Shown one piece after another: positions 24,036 through 33,084 of a stretch of DNA of 64,000 bases. How positions within the stretch are numbered: the stretch's first letter is position 1; each line of letters begins with the position of its first letter. A program made the translations under genes and the position numbers. Origin of the DNA: Alphaproteobacteria bacterium (GTDB lineage Bacteria > Pseudomonadota > Alphaproteobacteria > Micropepsales > Micropepsaceae); the NCBI GenBank assembly GCA_019245415.1, contig JAFARO010000007.1, positions 1 through 64,000 of the forward strand, read 5' to 3'. Below the pieces are notes generated by a model. It searched no databases, was not told the origin of the DNA, and saw only the letters and a list, made by a program, of their open reading frames with translations.

Positions 24036-25586
24036 TCAATGGACAGCGTGATCGGTCCCGGGCCCCATCGCCGTATCCGGAATATGTGCCCGGCGCATCA
24101 GGGGCAAGGCAAGCAGCGAGACGGCGAACAGGGCCGCCAGCACCATCCAGGCCTCATTGAAGGACTGCGTCAGCGCGGCGCGCTGGACCATGGGGGCGAT
24201 GATGGCCTTGGTCAGTTCGTCCACCGGCCCGGGCGGAGCGGAAAGAAACTCCCGGATCGGGATGCCGACCGCGCGCGCCGCTTCGACATCCCGGGCCTGA
24301 AGCCGCGTAATGAAATGCGCGGCATGGACCGGGGTGCGCTGTTCCAGGATGGTGTCGATCATGGCGATGCCGATGGCTCCGCCGAGATTGCGCATAAGGT
24401 TGAACAGCGCGCTCGCATCGGGCACCTCGGCCTGCGGCCAGCGCTCCAGCGCCAGCCGCGTCGCCGGGAGCAGGCAGAGCATGATGCTGACGCCGCGCAG
24501 CACCTGCGGCCAGAACAACCCGTCGAAATCGGTGGATGGAGTCTCGAAGCCGTTGGCCAGCAGGCCCAAGCCGAAAATCCCGAAGCCGATGGCGGTAAGC
24601 AATCTTGGATCGAAGCGCCTCTCGAGCCAGGCGGCGAGCGGCGCGCTCAACAGCTGTACCACGCCCGCCACCATCATGATCTCGCCAATGGCGAGCGGTG
24701 TGTGGCCGCGCACCAGGCCCAGGAACACCGCGACCAGATAGGTCGCGCCATAGATGCCGGCGCCGAAGATGAAGCTGAGCGCGCAGCCCAGCGAAAACGA
24801 GAGATCGCGGAAGCGCCTGAGATTGACGAAGGGGTTGGGACTTCTGAGGCAGACCAGGAGAGCCGCCGCGGCGGACACCGCACCGACCGCGATCAGCGCG
24901 TCGACAAAAAGGCCATGCCATTCGCGCCTGGGTGCCTCCTTGAGCAGAACTTCGAGCACGCCGAGAAACAGCGCCGCCAGCACGATGCTCGCGTAATTGA
25001 TGCGCGCGAATTCGTCGAGCCGGGCCGCGGCGCGCGGCGCGCAGAGCCAGACCAGCGCCACCACGACGATGCCGGGCACGATGTTGACCAGGAATATCCA
25101 ATGCCAGGAATAGGTCTCCGTCAGATAGCCGCCGACGGCGGGACCGATCGTGGGCGCGATCATCGCGAAGGTGCCTGCGATCATGGTGGCCAGCACGCGG
25201 TCCTTCTCGGGAAGCTGGGTGAAGGCCGAGGTGAAGACAGCGGGGATGAGCATGCCGCCGCAAAAGCCCTGCACCACGCGCAGGACGAGCAACGGCTCGA
25301 AGCCGCTGCACAGCGCGCAGCCGAGACTCGCCGCGGTGAAGCCGAGGGTCGCGAATGCGAACATGCGCCTCAGCGACAGCGCGCGCGTCAGCCAGCCGGT
25401 CAGCGGAATCGCGATCACTTCGGCGATCAGATAGGCGGTCTGGATCCAGCTCATGCTGTCGGGCGCGATGGCGAGCGCCTGCTGGATCTTGGTGAGCGAA
25501 CTGGCGACCACCTGGATGTCCAGGATGGCCATGAACATGCCGACGCACATGGCGCCGAAGCCGATCCAACGCCGCGCTGCGCTCAT
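24036..25586 (-). CDS. MFS exporter of the DHA2 (EmrB/QacA) family
   Basis: The 516-residue protein has the 14-helix layout of DHA2 transporters. The helix 1 motif is MFMAILDIQVVASSLTKIQ, motif C is TIGPAVGGYLTETYSWHWIFLVN, and the interhelical motif A region is LTGWLTRALSLRRMF. It would export a hydrophobic or amphipathic compound using the proton gradient. No periplasmic adaptor (EmrA) is encoded next to it. The ATG at 25586 overlaps the oxygenase stop by four bases, placing it firmly in the polyketide operon, so the product of that pathway is the likely cargo. Confidence 0.9.
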   Translation of the reverse strand: MSAARRWIGFGAMCVGMFMAILDIQVVASSLTKIQQALAIAPDSMSWIQTAYLIAEVIAIPLTGWLTRALSLRRMFAFATLGFTAASLGCALCSGFEPLLVLRVVQGFCGGMLIPAVFTSAFTQLPEKDRVLATMIAGTFAMIAPTIGPAVGGYLTETYSWHWIFLVNIVPGIVVVALVWLCAPRAAARLDEFARINYASIVLAALFLGVLEVLLKEAPRREWHGLFVDALIAVGAVSAAAALLVCLRSPNPFVNLRRFRDLSFSLGCALSFIFGAGIYGATYLVAVFLGLVRGHTPLAIGEIMMVAGVVQLLSAPLAAWLERRFDPRLLTAIGFGIFGLGLLANGFETPSTDFDGLFWPQVLRGVSIMLCLLPATRLALERWPQAEVPDASALFNLMRNLGGAIGIAMIDTILEQRTPVHAAHFITRLQARDVEAARAVGIPIREFLSAPPGPVDELTKAIIAPMVQRAALTQSFNEAWMVLAALFAVSLLALPLMRRAHIPDTAMGPGTDHAVH

Positions 25587-26599
25587 TCTGCGGCTAGCAT
25601 GGCCGGCGCGGCCGCAATCTCGAAGCGCTGCACCCGCCTGTCCATCACCCGGCGCCACAAGGGCGGAGCCAGCGCAAGCAGGATGCTTCCGGCATAGCCC
25701 GCGGGCAATTCCGGGGCCGACGGTTTGTATTCGAGGCCTTGGTAGGAGATGGAAGGCCGGCTGTGGTGATGGCTGTGGCGCCCCATGTTGAAGATCACGA
25801 AATTGACCAGCAGGTTGCTGCTGTTCCAGCTGTGGCGGTCGGCGAGCGGCTCGATGTGCCCGCGCGCATCGACACGGCGACTCAGTCCGTAATGGGCGAC
25901 GTAGTTAAAGAGCTCCAGCACGGCAATCGCGACGAAAGCCTGGACCATGAAGAACACCGCCCCTTTGACACCGGTTAGGATGAGGGCGGCGGAAAGAATA
26001 ACGAGTGCGATCGCCAAGTCCCAGAGCACGCGGTTTTGCCACATGGCACGCCTGAGCCGTTCGATGCGCCAAGCCTCGAGGAATTGTCCGGGCAGCGTAC
26101 GCAGCAGATAACCGTAGAACCCTTCGCCCAGGCGGGCGGTCGCGGAATCCTTTTCCGTCGCGACATAACGGTGGTGGATATGGATGTGCGCGATGCGGAA
26201 ATGCCGGTACAGCATGCCGCTCAGCATCACCGTGCCGAGCGCGCGCTCGCCGCTGAGCCGGCTGTGCACCAGCTCATGCGCCGCCAGCATGCCGAAGACG
26301 CCGGTCATGATGCCGAGACTGAAGGCCAAGCTCAGTAATCCCAGCGGCCCCAGCTTCGCCGCGAGCCACATGCCGGCGGCGATGCTCGCGAGCTGGAGCG
26401 GAACATAAATATAGAAGAGCGTGCGGAAATTCCTGTCTGCCTCCAGCGCCGGCGGCGCGGCCCGCGGGGCCACGAACTCCGCGCCGAGAAGGATCGCGAG
26501 GAGCAAGACGACGCTGAGCAGCGGACCGGCAGCGCCCAGCAGGATCCGGAACGCCCAGACCGAGCCCAGCAGGAGGAAGGGAGTCGCATACAGGATCAT
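25583..26599 (-). CDS. AlkB-type di-iron membrane oxygenase or desaturase
   Basis: The 338-residue integral membrane protein has the eight-histidine pattern of the AlkB/XylM class: HELVH (108-112), a cluster AHIHIHHRYVATEKDSA (about 137-153), NYVAHYGL (232-239) and RHSHHHSRP (274-282). Alkane hydroxylases have closely similar NYxEHYGL and QRHSDHH motifs, but here Ala and His replace the usual acidic residues. It is thus a divergent member that probably hydroxylates or desaturates an alkyl chain in the membrane. The start at 26599 is 22 bp after the methyltransferase stop. Confidence 0.85.
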   Translation of the reverse strand: MILYATPFLLLGSVWAFRILLGAAGPLLSVVLLLAILLGAEFVAPRAAPPALEADRNFRTLFYIYVPLQLASIAAGMWLAAKLGPLGLLSLAFSLGIMTGVFGMLAAHELVHSRLSGERALGTVMLSGMLYRHFRIAHIHIHHRYVATEKDSATARLGEGFYGYLLRTLPGQFLEAWRIERLRRAMWQNRVLWDLAIALVILSAALILTGVKGAVFFMVQAFVAIAVLELFNYVAHYGLSRRVDARGHIEPLADRHSWNSSNLLVNFVIFNMGRHSHHHSRPSISYQGLEYKPSAPELPAGYAGSILLALAPPLWRRVMDRRVQRFEIAAAPAMLAAE

Positions 26600-26621
26600 C
26601 GTTTCCCCGATCCTTGCGAGC

Positions 26622-27155
26622 TTAGTCTTTTGCGGCCGCGGCGCCAGCCTCGCCGAGCCCGCGGCGATCTTTGAGCGCCAAGTCTTCGAGATGGATGCGC
26701 CAGGACAACATCGCCGCATTGAGCAGCGTGAAGACAGCCGCGACCCACCATTCCGCGAAGGCCAGAGGCAGGACGAGGATCTCGGCCACGACGACGAGAT
26801 AGTTGGGATGGCGGACGAAGCGATAGGGCCCGCGGCTGACGAGCGGCGCATCGGGAACGGTCAGGATTCGGGTGGTCCAATAGGGTCCCAGCGTGACCAG
26901 GACCCAGGCGCGCAAGGCCTGGAGCAGCACCATCAGCGCGATCAGGGTCCAGGAGATCGTCAGCGGGCGCGGCAATGCCAGCGCAATCGCGGCCAGCCAA
27001 GCGATATGCAGCAGGACGATCAGCGGATAATGGCCGGCACCCACTTCGATCGCGCCTCGCTGTTTGAGGCGCGCCGTGTTGCGCGCGGCGTAGACAACTT
27101 CGAAAAGGCGCTGCAGCGCCACCAGCGCGATGATCGCGTAGGCAATGGCGCGCAT
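26622..27155 (-). CDS. ICMT-like membrane methyltransferase (SrsB-type)
   Basis: The 177-residue protein has four to five membrane helices and the isoprenylcysteine carboxyl methyltransferase signature RGPYRFVRHPNYLVVVAEI (about 108-126), which binds S-adenosylmethionine. In Streptomyces griseus the ICMT-like SrsB lies beside a type III polyketide synthase and methylates phenolic lipids. The same pairing here argues for methylation of the polyketide product rather than of a protein. Its ATG overlaps the polyketide synthase stop by one base (TGATG). Confidence 0.87.
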   Translation of the reverse strand: MRAIAYAIIALVALQRLFEVVYAARNTARLKQRGAIEVGAGHYPLIVLLHIAWLAAIALALPRPLTISWTLIALMVLLQALRAWVLVTLGPYWTTRILTVPDAPLVSRGPYRFVRHPNYLVVVAEILVLPLAFAEWWVAAVFTLLNAAMLSWRIHLEDLALKDRRGLGEAGAAAAKD

Positions 27156-28189
27156 CAGCCTTCGAGGACCTGCAGCACGGAGGAGAACCCGGGACCGAGC
27201 GCGCTCATCAGGATGCGCTGGTCCTTCTGGCGCCAGGCCATGCGCTCCAGCACGAACAGCGCGGTGACCGCGGACATGTTGCCATAGTCGCGCAGCACGC
27301 TGCGGCTTTCCTCGAGCGCCCCGCGATCGAGTTCGAAAGCGTCCTCCAGCGCATCGAGCACCTTGGCGCCGCCGGGGTGGCAGGCGAAGCGGTCGATGTC
27401 GCGCAGCTTGAGGTCGTTGCGCGCCAGGAAGCCGTGCAGAATGCTGCGGAAATCGTTCGCCACCAGCATGGGAATGCTCTGCGAGAAGATCGCCTTGAGG
27501 CCGTCTTCTTCAACCTCCCAGCCCATGATGGAAAGCGAATCCGGCCAAGTATACTCGCCTCCGGGACCGAAGGCGGGGCCGTCGCCCTCCGTCGACACGA
27601 TGGCGCCGGCGGCGCCATCGCCGAACAATGCCGTCGCCACGATGTTGCTCTTGCCGTGGTCGTCCTTGCGGAACGTCAGCGCGCAAAGCTCGACGACGAG
27701 GAACAGCACCCGCGACCCCGGGCGGGACAGCGCGAGATCGGCCGCGCGCGCCAGACCGGTGACGCCGCCGGCGCAGCCGAGCCCAAAGATCGGCAGCCTG
27801 CGGATATCGCGCCGCAGTCCCAGCCGCTCGACCACCAGCGCGTCGAGACTGGGCGTGGCCACGCCAGTGGTGGAAGACACCACGATGGCGTCGATGTCGT
27901 CCTTGCTGAGCCCCGATTCGGCGAGCAGCGCTTGGGTCACCTGCGAAAGAAGCGCGGTCGCGTTCTCGATGTACAGCGCGGTGCGGTCCCGCCAGCCATG
28001 CTCGGCGTCGTACCAGGTGATAGGCACGCAGGAATAGCGGCGCTCGATGCCGGTATTGGTGAAGACAGGCAGCAGCCGCTCGATGTCGCGGCGCTCCCGG
28101 AACAGGCGGCTCGCCCGTGCCAGCACGTCATTCTGTTCGAGAACATAAGGCGGTACGGCGCTTTTCAGCGCCTGCAAGCGTGCCCGCAT
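27155..28189 (-). CDS. Type III polyketide synthase (chalcone/alkylresorcinol synthase family)
   Basis: The 344-residue homodimer-type enzyme has the full catalytic triad: Cys139 in GLGCAGGVTGL, His271 in ACHPGGAKV and Asn304 in YGNMSA. The C-terminal GPGFSS loop is also present. It would extend a starter acyl-CoA with malonyl-CoA and cyclise it to an alkylresorcinol or alkylpyrone. A long-chain starter is inferred from the membrane-bound tailoring enzymes that follow. It is the first gene of a seven-gene operon that ends at 19507. The promoter should lie in 28190-28329, where TATAAA occurs about 37 bp before the ATG. Confidence 0.92.
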   Translation of the reverse strand: MRARLQALKSAVPPYVLEQNDVLARASRLFRERRDIERLLPVFTNTGIERRYSCVPITWYDAEHGWRDRTALYIENATALLSQVTQALLAESGLSKDDIDAIVVSSTTGVATPSLDALVVERLGLRRDIRRLPIFGLGCAGGVTGLARAADLALSRPGSRVLFLVVELCALTFRKDDHGKSNIVATALFGDGAAGAIVSTEGDGPAFGPGGEYTWPDSLSIMGWEVEEDGLKAIFSQSIPMLVANDFRSILHGFLARNDLKLRDIDRFACHPGGAKVLDALEDAFELDRGALEESRSVLRDYGNMSAVTALFVLERMAWRQKDQRILMSALGPGFSSVLQVLEG

Positions 28190-28329
28190 GCCGATACTCT
28201 CTCTTGCCCTGAAGGGCCCCGCCGACCCTCTTTATAGAGCATCATCGCGCCCGCGCCTATGGAGGAAACGCCGCCATCGCCAACACGTTGCTGCGAGCGG
28301 ATTCCACGCGCAATTGCTGTGCAAGACGA

Positions 28330-29571
28330 TCAGCGCAGATTGCCAGGCGGACGCGCCGCCGAGCGGTCGAGCACGCCGGGGCGATCCCAATCGCCCTCGG
28401 GACGTATCAGCACGATGGGATCGCTGTCCATGCTGAGTTCCTGGGGATGCGGTGGGAACTCGGCCTCGATCTCGACATATTCGAAATCGGAGAAGCAGAA
28501 TTTGCGGTCGCGCCGGCGGAAGCCGTAGCGCTTCCAGAAGGAATGCAGCCGGGTCTGCGCCTGAGCGTACATGCGGCGGAAGCCCTTTCGCCGCGCGAGT
28601 TCGATGGCAGTCTCGATCACCGCATGGGTGACGAGCGTCTTGCGAAAGCGCGGCAGGACCGCGAGACGCTCGAGCTTGGCGAAGCCGGCGAAGTAACGGA
28701 TGCGCATGACGGCGGCCGGTTCGCCATCCACCGTCCCCAGGACATGCGTGCCGGCATAATCGTTGCCGTCGAACTCCTCTTCATACGGACATTTCTGCTC
28801 GATCATGAAGACCGCCGCGCGCACGGCCAGCGCCTTGGTCATCTGGTCGGCCGTGGCGACGGCCATGGCTTCGATCTTCAAATTGCGCCGCGGGCCGCCG
28901 CGCCGTCCTTCGATGACAGGCAGGGACCTGATCTGCGCGCGGTAGTGCTCCGGAAATCCAAGTGCGAACGGCGAGCCGATCTGGGCATCGGCATATTCCC
29001 GCGTCTTGGACGATCGACGCACCGAGTCGAGCGAGGACTGGGTGGCGATCCGGCCGATGATCGGCGTGCGCTCAAAACGGTCGGGGCCGAAGGCATGGGC
29101 ATTGAGCGCAAAGGCGAGGCTGCCCATCCCGGGCGCCACCATGCTCCATAAGTACAGCGCGCTCGGATCCTCGTCCCTGCGTGCCAGGAATTCTTCGTCC
29201 GGATCGAGCGTGTTGAGCGTGTTCGCCTTGATCGCCGCATGACCTTTTTCGTTGAGCGCCAGATAGGCGATGAAGCCCACGATCCGCGCGTCGTGCCGGC
29301 TCTCGTCCTTGGCGCTGTACAACGCCCACAAGGTGAGAGGATTGTATTCGTAGACCCGCCTGACGATGTCCATCGAGGTGATGTCGGGTCCGATTTCCTT
29401 CAGGGTCATCGCATAAAGCGCGGGAATCTCGTCCGGGTGCGGGTGGCGAAGGAAGACGAAGCTTCCATCGGGTGCGCGCGTTCCGGGCTCGAAAGCCGGC
29501 TTCAACGGGGGTTCGGTCTTTACGGGGTCCTCCGCAAGCGGCCGGGCGGTGGAATCGTCCAATTTATCCAT
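28330..29571 (-). CDS. Double-GNAT protein, paralogue 1
   Basis: The 413-residue protein has a divergent N-terminal part (about 35-235) and a clearer GNAT acyltransferase domain (about 240-365): AVRAAVFMIEQKCPYEEEFDGND, VMRIRYFAGFAKLERLAVLPRFR, and RMYAQAQTRLHSFWKRYGF. A C-terminal tail PEGDWDRPGVLDRSAARPP closes it. The protein at 34491-35741 has the same layout and tail, so the two are paralogues. GNAT enzymes usually move acetyl or acyl from CoA to an amine; the substrate here is unknown. The gene stands alone, 140 bp from the polyketide operon. Confidence 0.75.
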   Translation of the reverse strand: MDKLDDSTARPLAEDPVKTEPPLKPAFEPGTRAPDGSFVFLRHPHPDEIPALYAMTLKEIGPDITSMDIVRRVYEYNPLTLWALYSAKDESRHDARIVGFIAYLALNEKGHAAIKANTLNTLDPDEEFLARRDEDPSALYLWSMVAPGMGSLAFALNAHAFGPDRFERTPIIGRIATQSSLDSVRRSSKTREYADAQIGSPFALGFPEHYRAQIRSLPVIEGRRGGPRRNLKIEAMAVATADQMTKALAVRAAVFMIEQKCPYEEEFDGNDYAGTHVLGTVDGEPAAVMRIRYFAGFAKLERLAVLPRFRKTLVTHAVIETAIELARRKGFRRMYAQAQTRLHSFWKRYGFRRRDRKFCFSDFEYVEIEAEFPPHPQELSMDSDPIVLIRPEGDWDRPGVLDRSAARPPGNLR

Positions 29572-29907
29572 CTCGAAACTCGCGAGTCATGGTTACTTCT
29601 TGCGGCGACAATATCTTATGCCAAGGCCATCGTGAATCGGTTCTATGACGCGAAACGGAAAAGAGACTATTTAAAATAGCACGAAGCCTTGGGACGCCTA
29701 AAGCCTTCGCCTGCGCCGGCGGGTTCTGGGCGCTTCCATGGACGGATCTGCGATCTATCGAAGATTGTAGCGCGATAACCTACTAACCTTCTGAAAATGC
29801 TGCAAAATTATTACAATGTACAGAGACGTAAACCCTGTTAAGATTCGCCCAGAGCGATAGGGCACCGCCCCGGCAGCCGGCGCGACTTCATCGAGCGGGA
29901 GAAAAAC
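29572..29907. other. 336-bp AT-richer divergent intergenic region
   Basis: This region separates the GNAT gene (minus) from the beta-helix gene (plus). It is clearly richer in A and T than its surroundings, mainly at 29620-29690 and 29755-29845, as expected for promoters in both directions. No clear consensus promoter, RNA or frame could be defined. GGGAG eight bases before the plus-strand ATG is the ribosome binding site of the beta-helix gene. Confidence 0.5.
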
Positions 29908-30909
29908 ATGAGAACACACGGATTGGTCCTGGCCTTGGCATGCCTGGCGGCACTGCTGGCGCCGGGCGCGGCGTCGGCCCAGGCGACACGAACCTGGATT
30001 TCGGGCGTGGGCGATGACGTCAACCCCTGCTCGCGAACGGCGCCCTGCAAGACGTTTGCCGGCGCCATCTCCAAGACCGCGGCCGGCGGCGAGATCGACA
30101 CGCTGGACCCAGGCGGCTTCGGCGCGGTGACGGTGACCAAAGCGATCACGCTGGCGGATGAAGGCACGGGCGAAGGCGGCATCCTGGTCGCCGGCACCAA
30201 CGGCATCACCGTCAACTGCGTATCCGATCCCAACTGCACGGTCGTCGTGCGCGGCCTTCAGATCGATGGCGGCCCGGTCGGCTCGAACAGCCTCAGCGGC
30301 ATCAAGTTCATCGCCGGCAAGACGCTGATCGTGCAGAACTGCGCCATCCGCAACTTCACCGGCGGATCGCCGAACGGCTACGGCATCTGGTTCGCGCCGA
30401 GCGGCGGCACGGCGTCGGTGACTTTACTGGTGCAGAACACGACGCTGCAATCGAACGGCGTGGGCGCCTCGGGTACCGGTGGCGCCATCTTCATCCAGCC
30501 GAGCGGCGGTACGGTCACCGTCAATGCTTCGATCTCCAATTCCGTGATGGACGCCAACAACACCGGCGTGCGCGCCGACAGCACCCTGCTGACCGGCGGG
30601 GCGATCAACGTGTCGGTCTCGTACAGCAACGTGACCAACAACACCAACGGCGCGGTCGCCGCCATCGCGCAGAACACGGGCGGCCAGCCTGTCGGAATCG
30701 TGGTCGACCATTCGGCCATCACCGGAAATGGCCTGGGCGTCAATGCCAACGGCCAGATGGCAACGCTCAGGATCGGCTACTCGGAGATGAGCCATAACGC
30801 GACCGGCTACAAGCAGGTCAACGGCTCCACGCTGACGTCGTTCGGCAACAACCTGATCAGCGACAATCCGCTCAACACCGGAACGCTCGGCTCGATCGCC
30901 CCTTCCTAG
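29908..30909 (+). CDS. Secreted right-handed beta-helix protein
   Basis: The 333-residue protein has a signal peptide (about 1-25, ends ASAQA). The start of the mature part, TWISGVGDDVNPCSRTAPCKTFAGAI, is typical of parallel beta-helix proteins that resemble pectate lyases. Repeated rungs with Asn/Gly-rich turns follow (TLIVQNCAIRNFTGG, LVQNTTLQSNGVG, VDHSAITGNGLGV, IGYSEMSHNATG). No catalytic acidic cluster typical of lyases was recognised, so it may be a binding or structural protein. Regulated on its own: it has its own upstream region and terminator. Confidence 0.82.
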   Translation: MRTHGLVLALACLAALLAPGAASAQATRTWISGVGDDVNPCSRTAPCKTFAGAISKTAAGGEIDTLDPGGFGAVTVTKAITLADEGTGEGGILVAGTNGITVNCVSDPNCTVVVRGLQIDGGPVGSNSLSGIKFIAGKTLIVQNCAIRNFTGGSPNGYGIWFAPSGGTASVTLLVQNTTLQSNGVGASGTGGAIFIQPSGGTVTVNASISNSVMDANNTGVRADSTLLTGGAINVSVSYSNVTNNTNGAVAAIAQNTGGQPVGIVVDHSAITGNGLGVNANGQMATLRIGYSEMSHNATGYKQVNGSTLTSFGNNLISDNPLNTGTLGSIAPS

Positions 30910-30929
30910 AAGTTGGGACTCGAACAAGG

Positions 30930-30962
30930 AACTCCCTGGTCGCAAGCCCGGGGAGTTTTCTT
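30930..30962 (+). terminator. Terminator of the beta-helix gene
   Basis: AACTCCC (30930-30936) pairs with GGGAGTT (30951-30957) and is followed by TTCTTTT. It lies 20 bp after the stop codon. Confidence 0.75.
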
Positions 30963-31007
30963 TTGGCGGCTTGACAGACGACGCGCCAAGCCCGGTGATG
31001 CGGCGTC

Positions 31008-31958
31008 ATGAGCGAAGGTGCCCGCTTCGATCGAACGGAGAGCCTGAACGCGCGCTGGCCCGCGTCGGAGCGCGGGCACCGCATCACGGTGCGCGGCCAA
31101 GGCTTCATCCAGCCCGATACCACGTTCTTCGCCATGGGCAGTTGCTTTGCCGTCGAGATTCGAAAGGCGCTGCGTGCGAAGGGCTTTCGGGTCTACCCGG
31201 ACTATCCCGCGATAACCTTCGACCCGGAGATCCAGACGGCGGGCCGCCTGCCATTGCGCGACAACATCAATCACTACGACACGTTCACGATCCGGCAGGA
31301 GATCGAGCGGGCACTCTGCAAGGCGCGATGGCCGTCGGAGTGCTTTTGGCGATTCGACGGTTCCAACCCCTTTGCACGCGACAAGCACTGGCCGGAAATC
31401 TTCCAGGATCCCACGCGGCGGCGGATTTTCGGCCGCACGCTCGGGGCGCTTATGGACTTGAGCGCCAAGATTGGGCACGCGATCGAGGAAGGACTCGCGG
31501 CGGCGCAGGTCGTCATCCTCACCCTGGGTCTGACGGAGTGCTGGCGATTGAAAAGCGGCGGGCTCCATGCGGCCGTCGGTCCGGACAGTGAGGACGACCC
31601 GGCGGGGAAACTGCTCCAATTCCGCCCGACGGGCTTCGACGAAAACTACGCCAACCTCAAGGCAACGCTGGATGCGATCTGGTCCCGCCATCCCGAAAAG
31701 AAAATCGTGCTCACCGTCTCCCCGGTGCGACTTACCCGCACCTGGACCGACGAAGACGTGGTGTGCGCCAATACGCAAAGTAAAGCGACGCTGCGGGCGG
31801 TGGCGGGCCAGCTCTGCCGCGAGCTTCCCAGGATCATCTATTGGCCGTCATTCGAATACGCCAGCGCATCGGACGTCTACCGCAAGGACGGCATCCATGT
31901 CCGCGAAGAAGTTGTTGGGGACATCGTCAGCGCTTTCCTCGCCATTCACAGCATCTAG
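31008..31958 (+). CDS. GSCFA-domain protein (SGNH-like)
   Basis: The 316-residue protein carries the motif that names the family, FAMGSCFAVEIRKAL (about 41-55). It also has YPAITFDPEIQTAGRLPLRDNINHYDTF, the second block VVILTLGLTECW, and VLTVSPVRLTRT. A late HV-type block (DGIHVREEVV) would supply the catalytic His of an SGNH fold. GSCFA proteins are thought to be esterase- or acyltransferase-like enzymes acting on polysaccharides or surface material, but direct evidence is limited. A TTGACA box at 30971-30976 lies 31 bp before the ATG, without a good -10. Confidence 0.83.
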   Translation: MSEGARFDRTESLNARWPASERGHRITVRGQGFIQPDTTFFAMGSCFAVEIRKALRAKGFRVYPDYPAITFDPEIQTAGRLPLRDNINHYDTFTIRQEIERALCKARWPSECFWRFDGSNPFARDKHWPEIFQDPTRRRIFGRTLGALMDLSAKIGHAIEEGLAAAQVVILTLGLTECWRLKSGGLHAAVGPDSEDDPAGKLLQFRPTGFDENYANLKATLDAIWSRHPEKKIVLTVSPVRLTRTWTDEDVVCANTQSKATLRAVAGQLCRELPRIIYWPSFEYASASDVYRKDGIHVREEVVGDIVSAFLAIHSI

Positions 31959-32213
31959 GCGGCATCCGCCGGCAACGCCGAGATGCGTTTCAGCCATCGG
32001 TCTTTCCTGCAACTATCTCCACGCCGGTGGAACAGTCACCGGTACGCCTGCGCAAGCGAGAACGCGCTGCGCGAGGCGGCCGCCTTTGAATATATTGAAC
32101 AATTCCCTTCGCGAAGCCCGTCCCTTCCCCGCTTGCGACGGTCCTGCAGCGCGCATTTGCAGAGCGCGCTATGATGCGGCGCGCGATTCGCTCGCGCCAG
32201 CGGGAGGGACATC

Positions 32214-32621
32214 ATGGGTACGACCTATTCCACCGAAATGCAGATGCTGTTTTGCGCCATCGCGCTGGGGCTGGTGCAGCTCCTGCTCGCCGTCCTGGCG
32301 AGCCTTGGCGCGCGCGGGATGCCATGGGCGCTGGGTCCGCGCGACGATCCCGGCGCCGGGCTCGGGAACATCGGAGGCAGGCTCGATCGCGCCTTCCGGA
32401 ATTTCCTCGAGACGTTCGGGTTCTTCGCCGCTGCAGTGCTGCTGGCGCATGCGCTCGACCGCAGCAACGCCCATTCCGCGCTCGGCGCGCAGATCTATGT
32501 CTGGGCGAGGCTGCTCTATGTCCCGGCCTATGTGATCGCGATCCCCTTCCTGCGCACCCTCATCTGGGCGGCTTCGCTGGCGGGAATCGTGATGGTGCTG
32601 TCGGCGATCTGGCCCGGCTGA
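32214..32621 (+). CDS. MAPEG-family small membrane protein
   Basis: The 135-residue protein has four membrane helices and the MAPEG signature GRLDRAFRNFLETFGFFAAAVL (about 55-76). It ends in a hydrophobic helix (IWAASLAGIVMVLSAIW). Family members are related to glutathione transferases and eicosanoid enzymes; the bacterial forms are mostly uncharacterised. The start is preceded by GGGAGGG. The 255 bp before it hold no gene that I can support. Confidence 0.85.
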   Translation: MGTTYSTEMQMLFCAIALGLVQLLLAVLASLGARGMPWALGPRDDPGAGLGNIGGRLDRAFRNFLETFGFFAAAVLLAHALDRSNAHSALGAQIYVWARLLYVPAYVIAIPFLRTLIWAASLAGIVMVLSAIWPG

Positions 32622-32682
32622 GGGCGCCAAAACGGCGACGCCGCCACGCATCGCGCGGCGGCGCCGGACGGCCTGCGCCGTT

Positions 32683-33084
32683 CTATTCGTCCTGCTGGGA
32701 CATCACCGAGACCAGGCGCATGACATGCTTGCGCACGCCCGGGCTCTTGATGCTGCAGAATTTCGCATAGAGGTCTTCCGCGTTGCTCAGCACGACGGGC
32801 AGCGGCTTCTTGTGGCGGCCCGGAGGCTCCAGCCCTTCGAAGAAATACGAGACGTCGACTTCGAGGAGGTTGGCCATTTCGAAGAGGCGTCCCGCGCTGA
32901 CGCGGTTCTTGCCGCTTTCATACTTCTGGATCTGCTGAAAGCTGATCCCGAGCGGCTGTCCGAATTCGGTTTGGCTCAAGCCGCGGGCCTTGCGCGCCAT
33001 GCGGATACGTTTGGCGACGTGATCGTCATAGGCGTTCGCGTTCCTGGCGTTGAACGTAGCGGCGCGTGCGCTATTCTTGTGCAT
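32683..33084 (-). CDS. XRE-family transcriptional regulator
   Basis: The 133-residue protein has a classical helix-turn-helix at about residues 22-77: RIRMARKARGLSQTEFGQPLGISFQQIQKYESGKNRVSAGRL, with the recognition helix around SFQQIQKYE. The C-terminal half (VDVSYFFEG onward) is short and probably for dimerisation. Such regulators are common in alphaproteobacteria and often control their own gene. The ATG at 33084 is preferred; a frame to 33123 adds 13 residues. Its strand opposes the MAPEG gene, with a GC-rich 7-bp hairpin between the two stops. Confidence 0.85.
   Translation of the reverse strand: MHKNSARAATFNARNANAYDDHVAKRIRMARKARGLSQTEFGQPLGISFQQIQKYESGKNRVSAGRLFEMANLLEVDVSYFFEGLEPPGRHKKPLPVVLSNAEDLYAKFCSIKSPGVRKHVMRLVSVMSQQDE

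Noticed and set aside
30971-31000. TTGACA as part of a full promoter for the GSCFA gene
   Set aside because: No acceptable -10 box is found at 16-18 bases; mentioned only as an isolated box.
32019-32060. GGAAC upstream of the MAPEG gene as EcfG promoter
   Set aside because: No CGTT-like box at 16-17 bases downstream.
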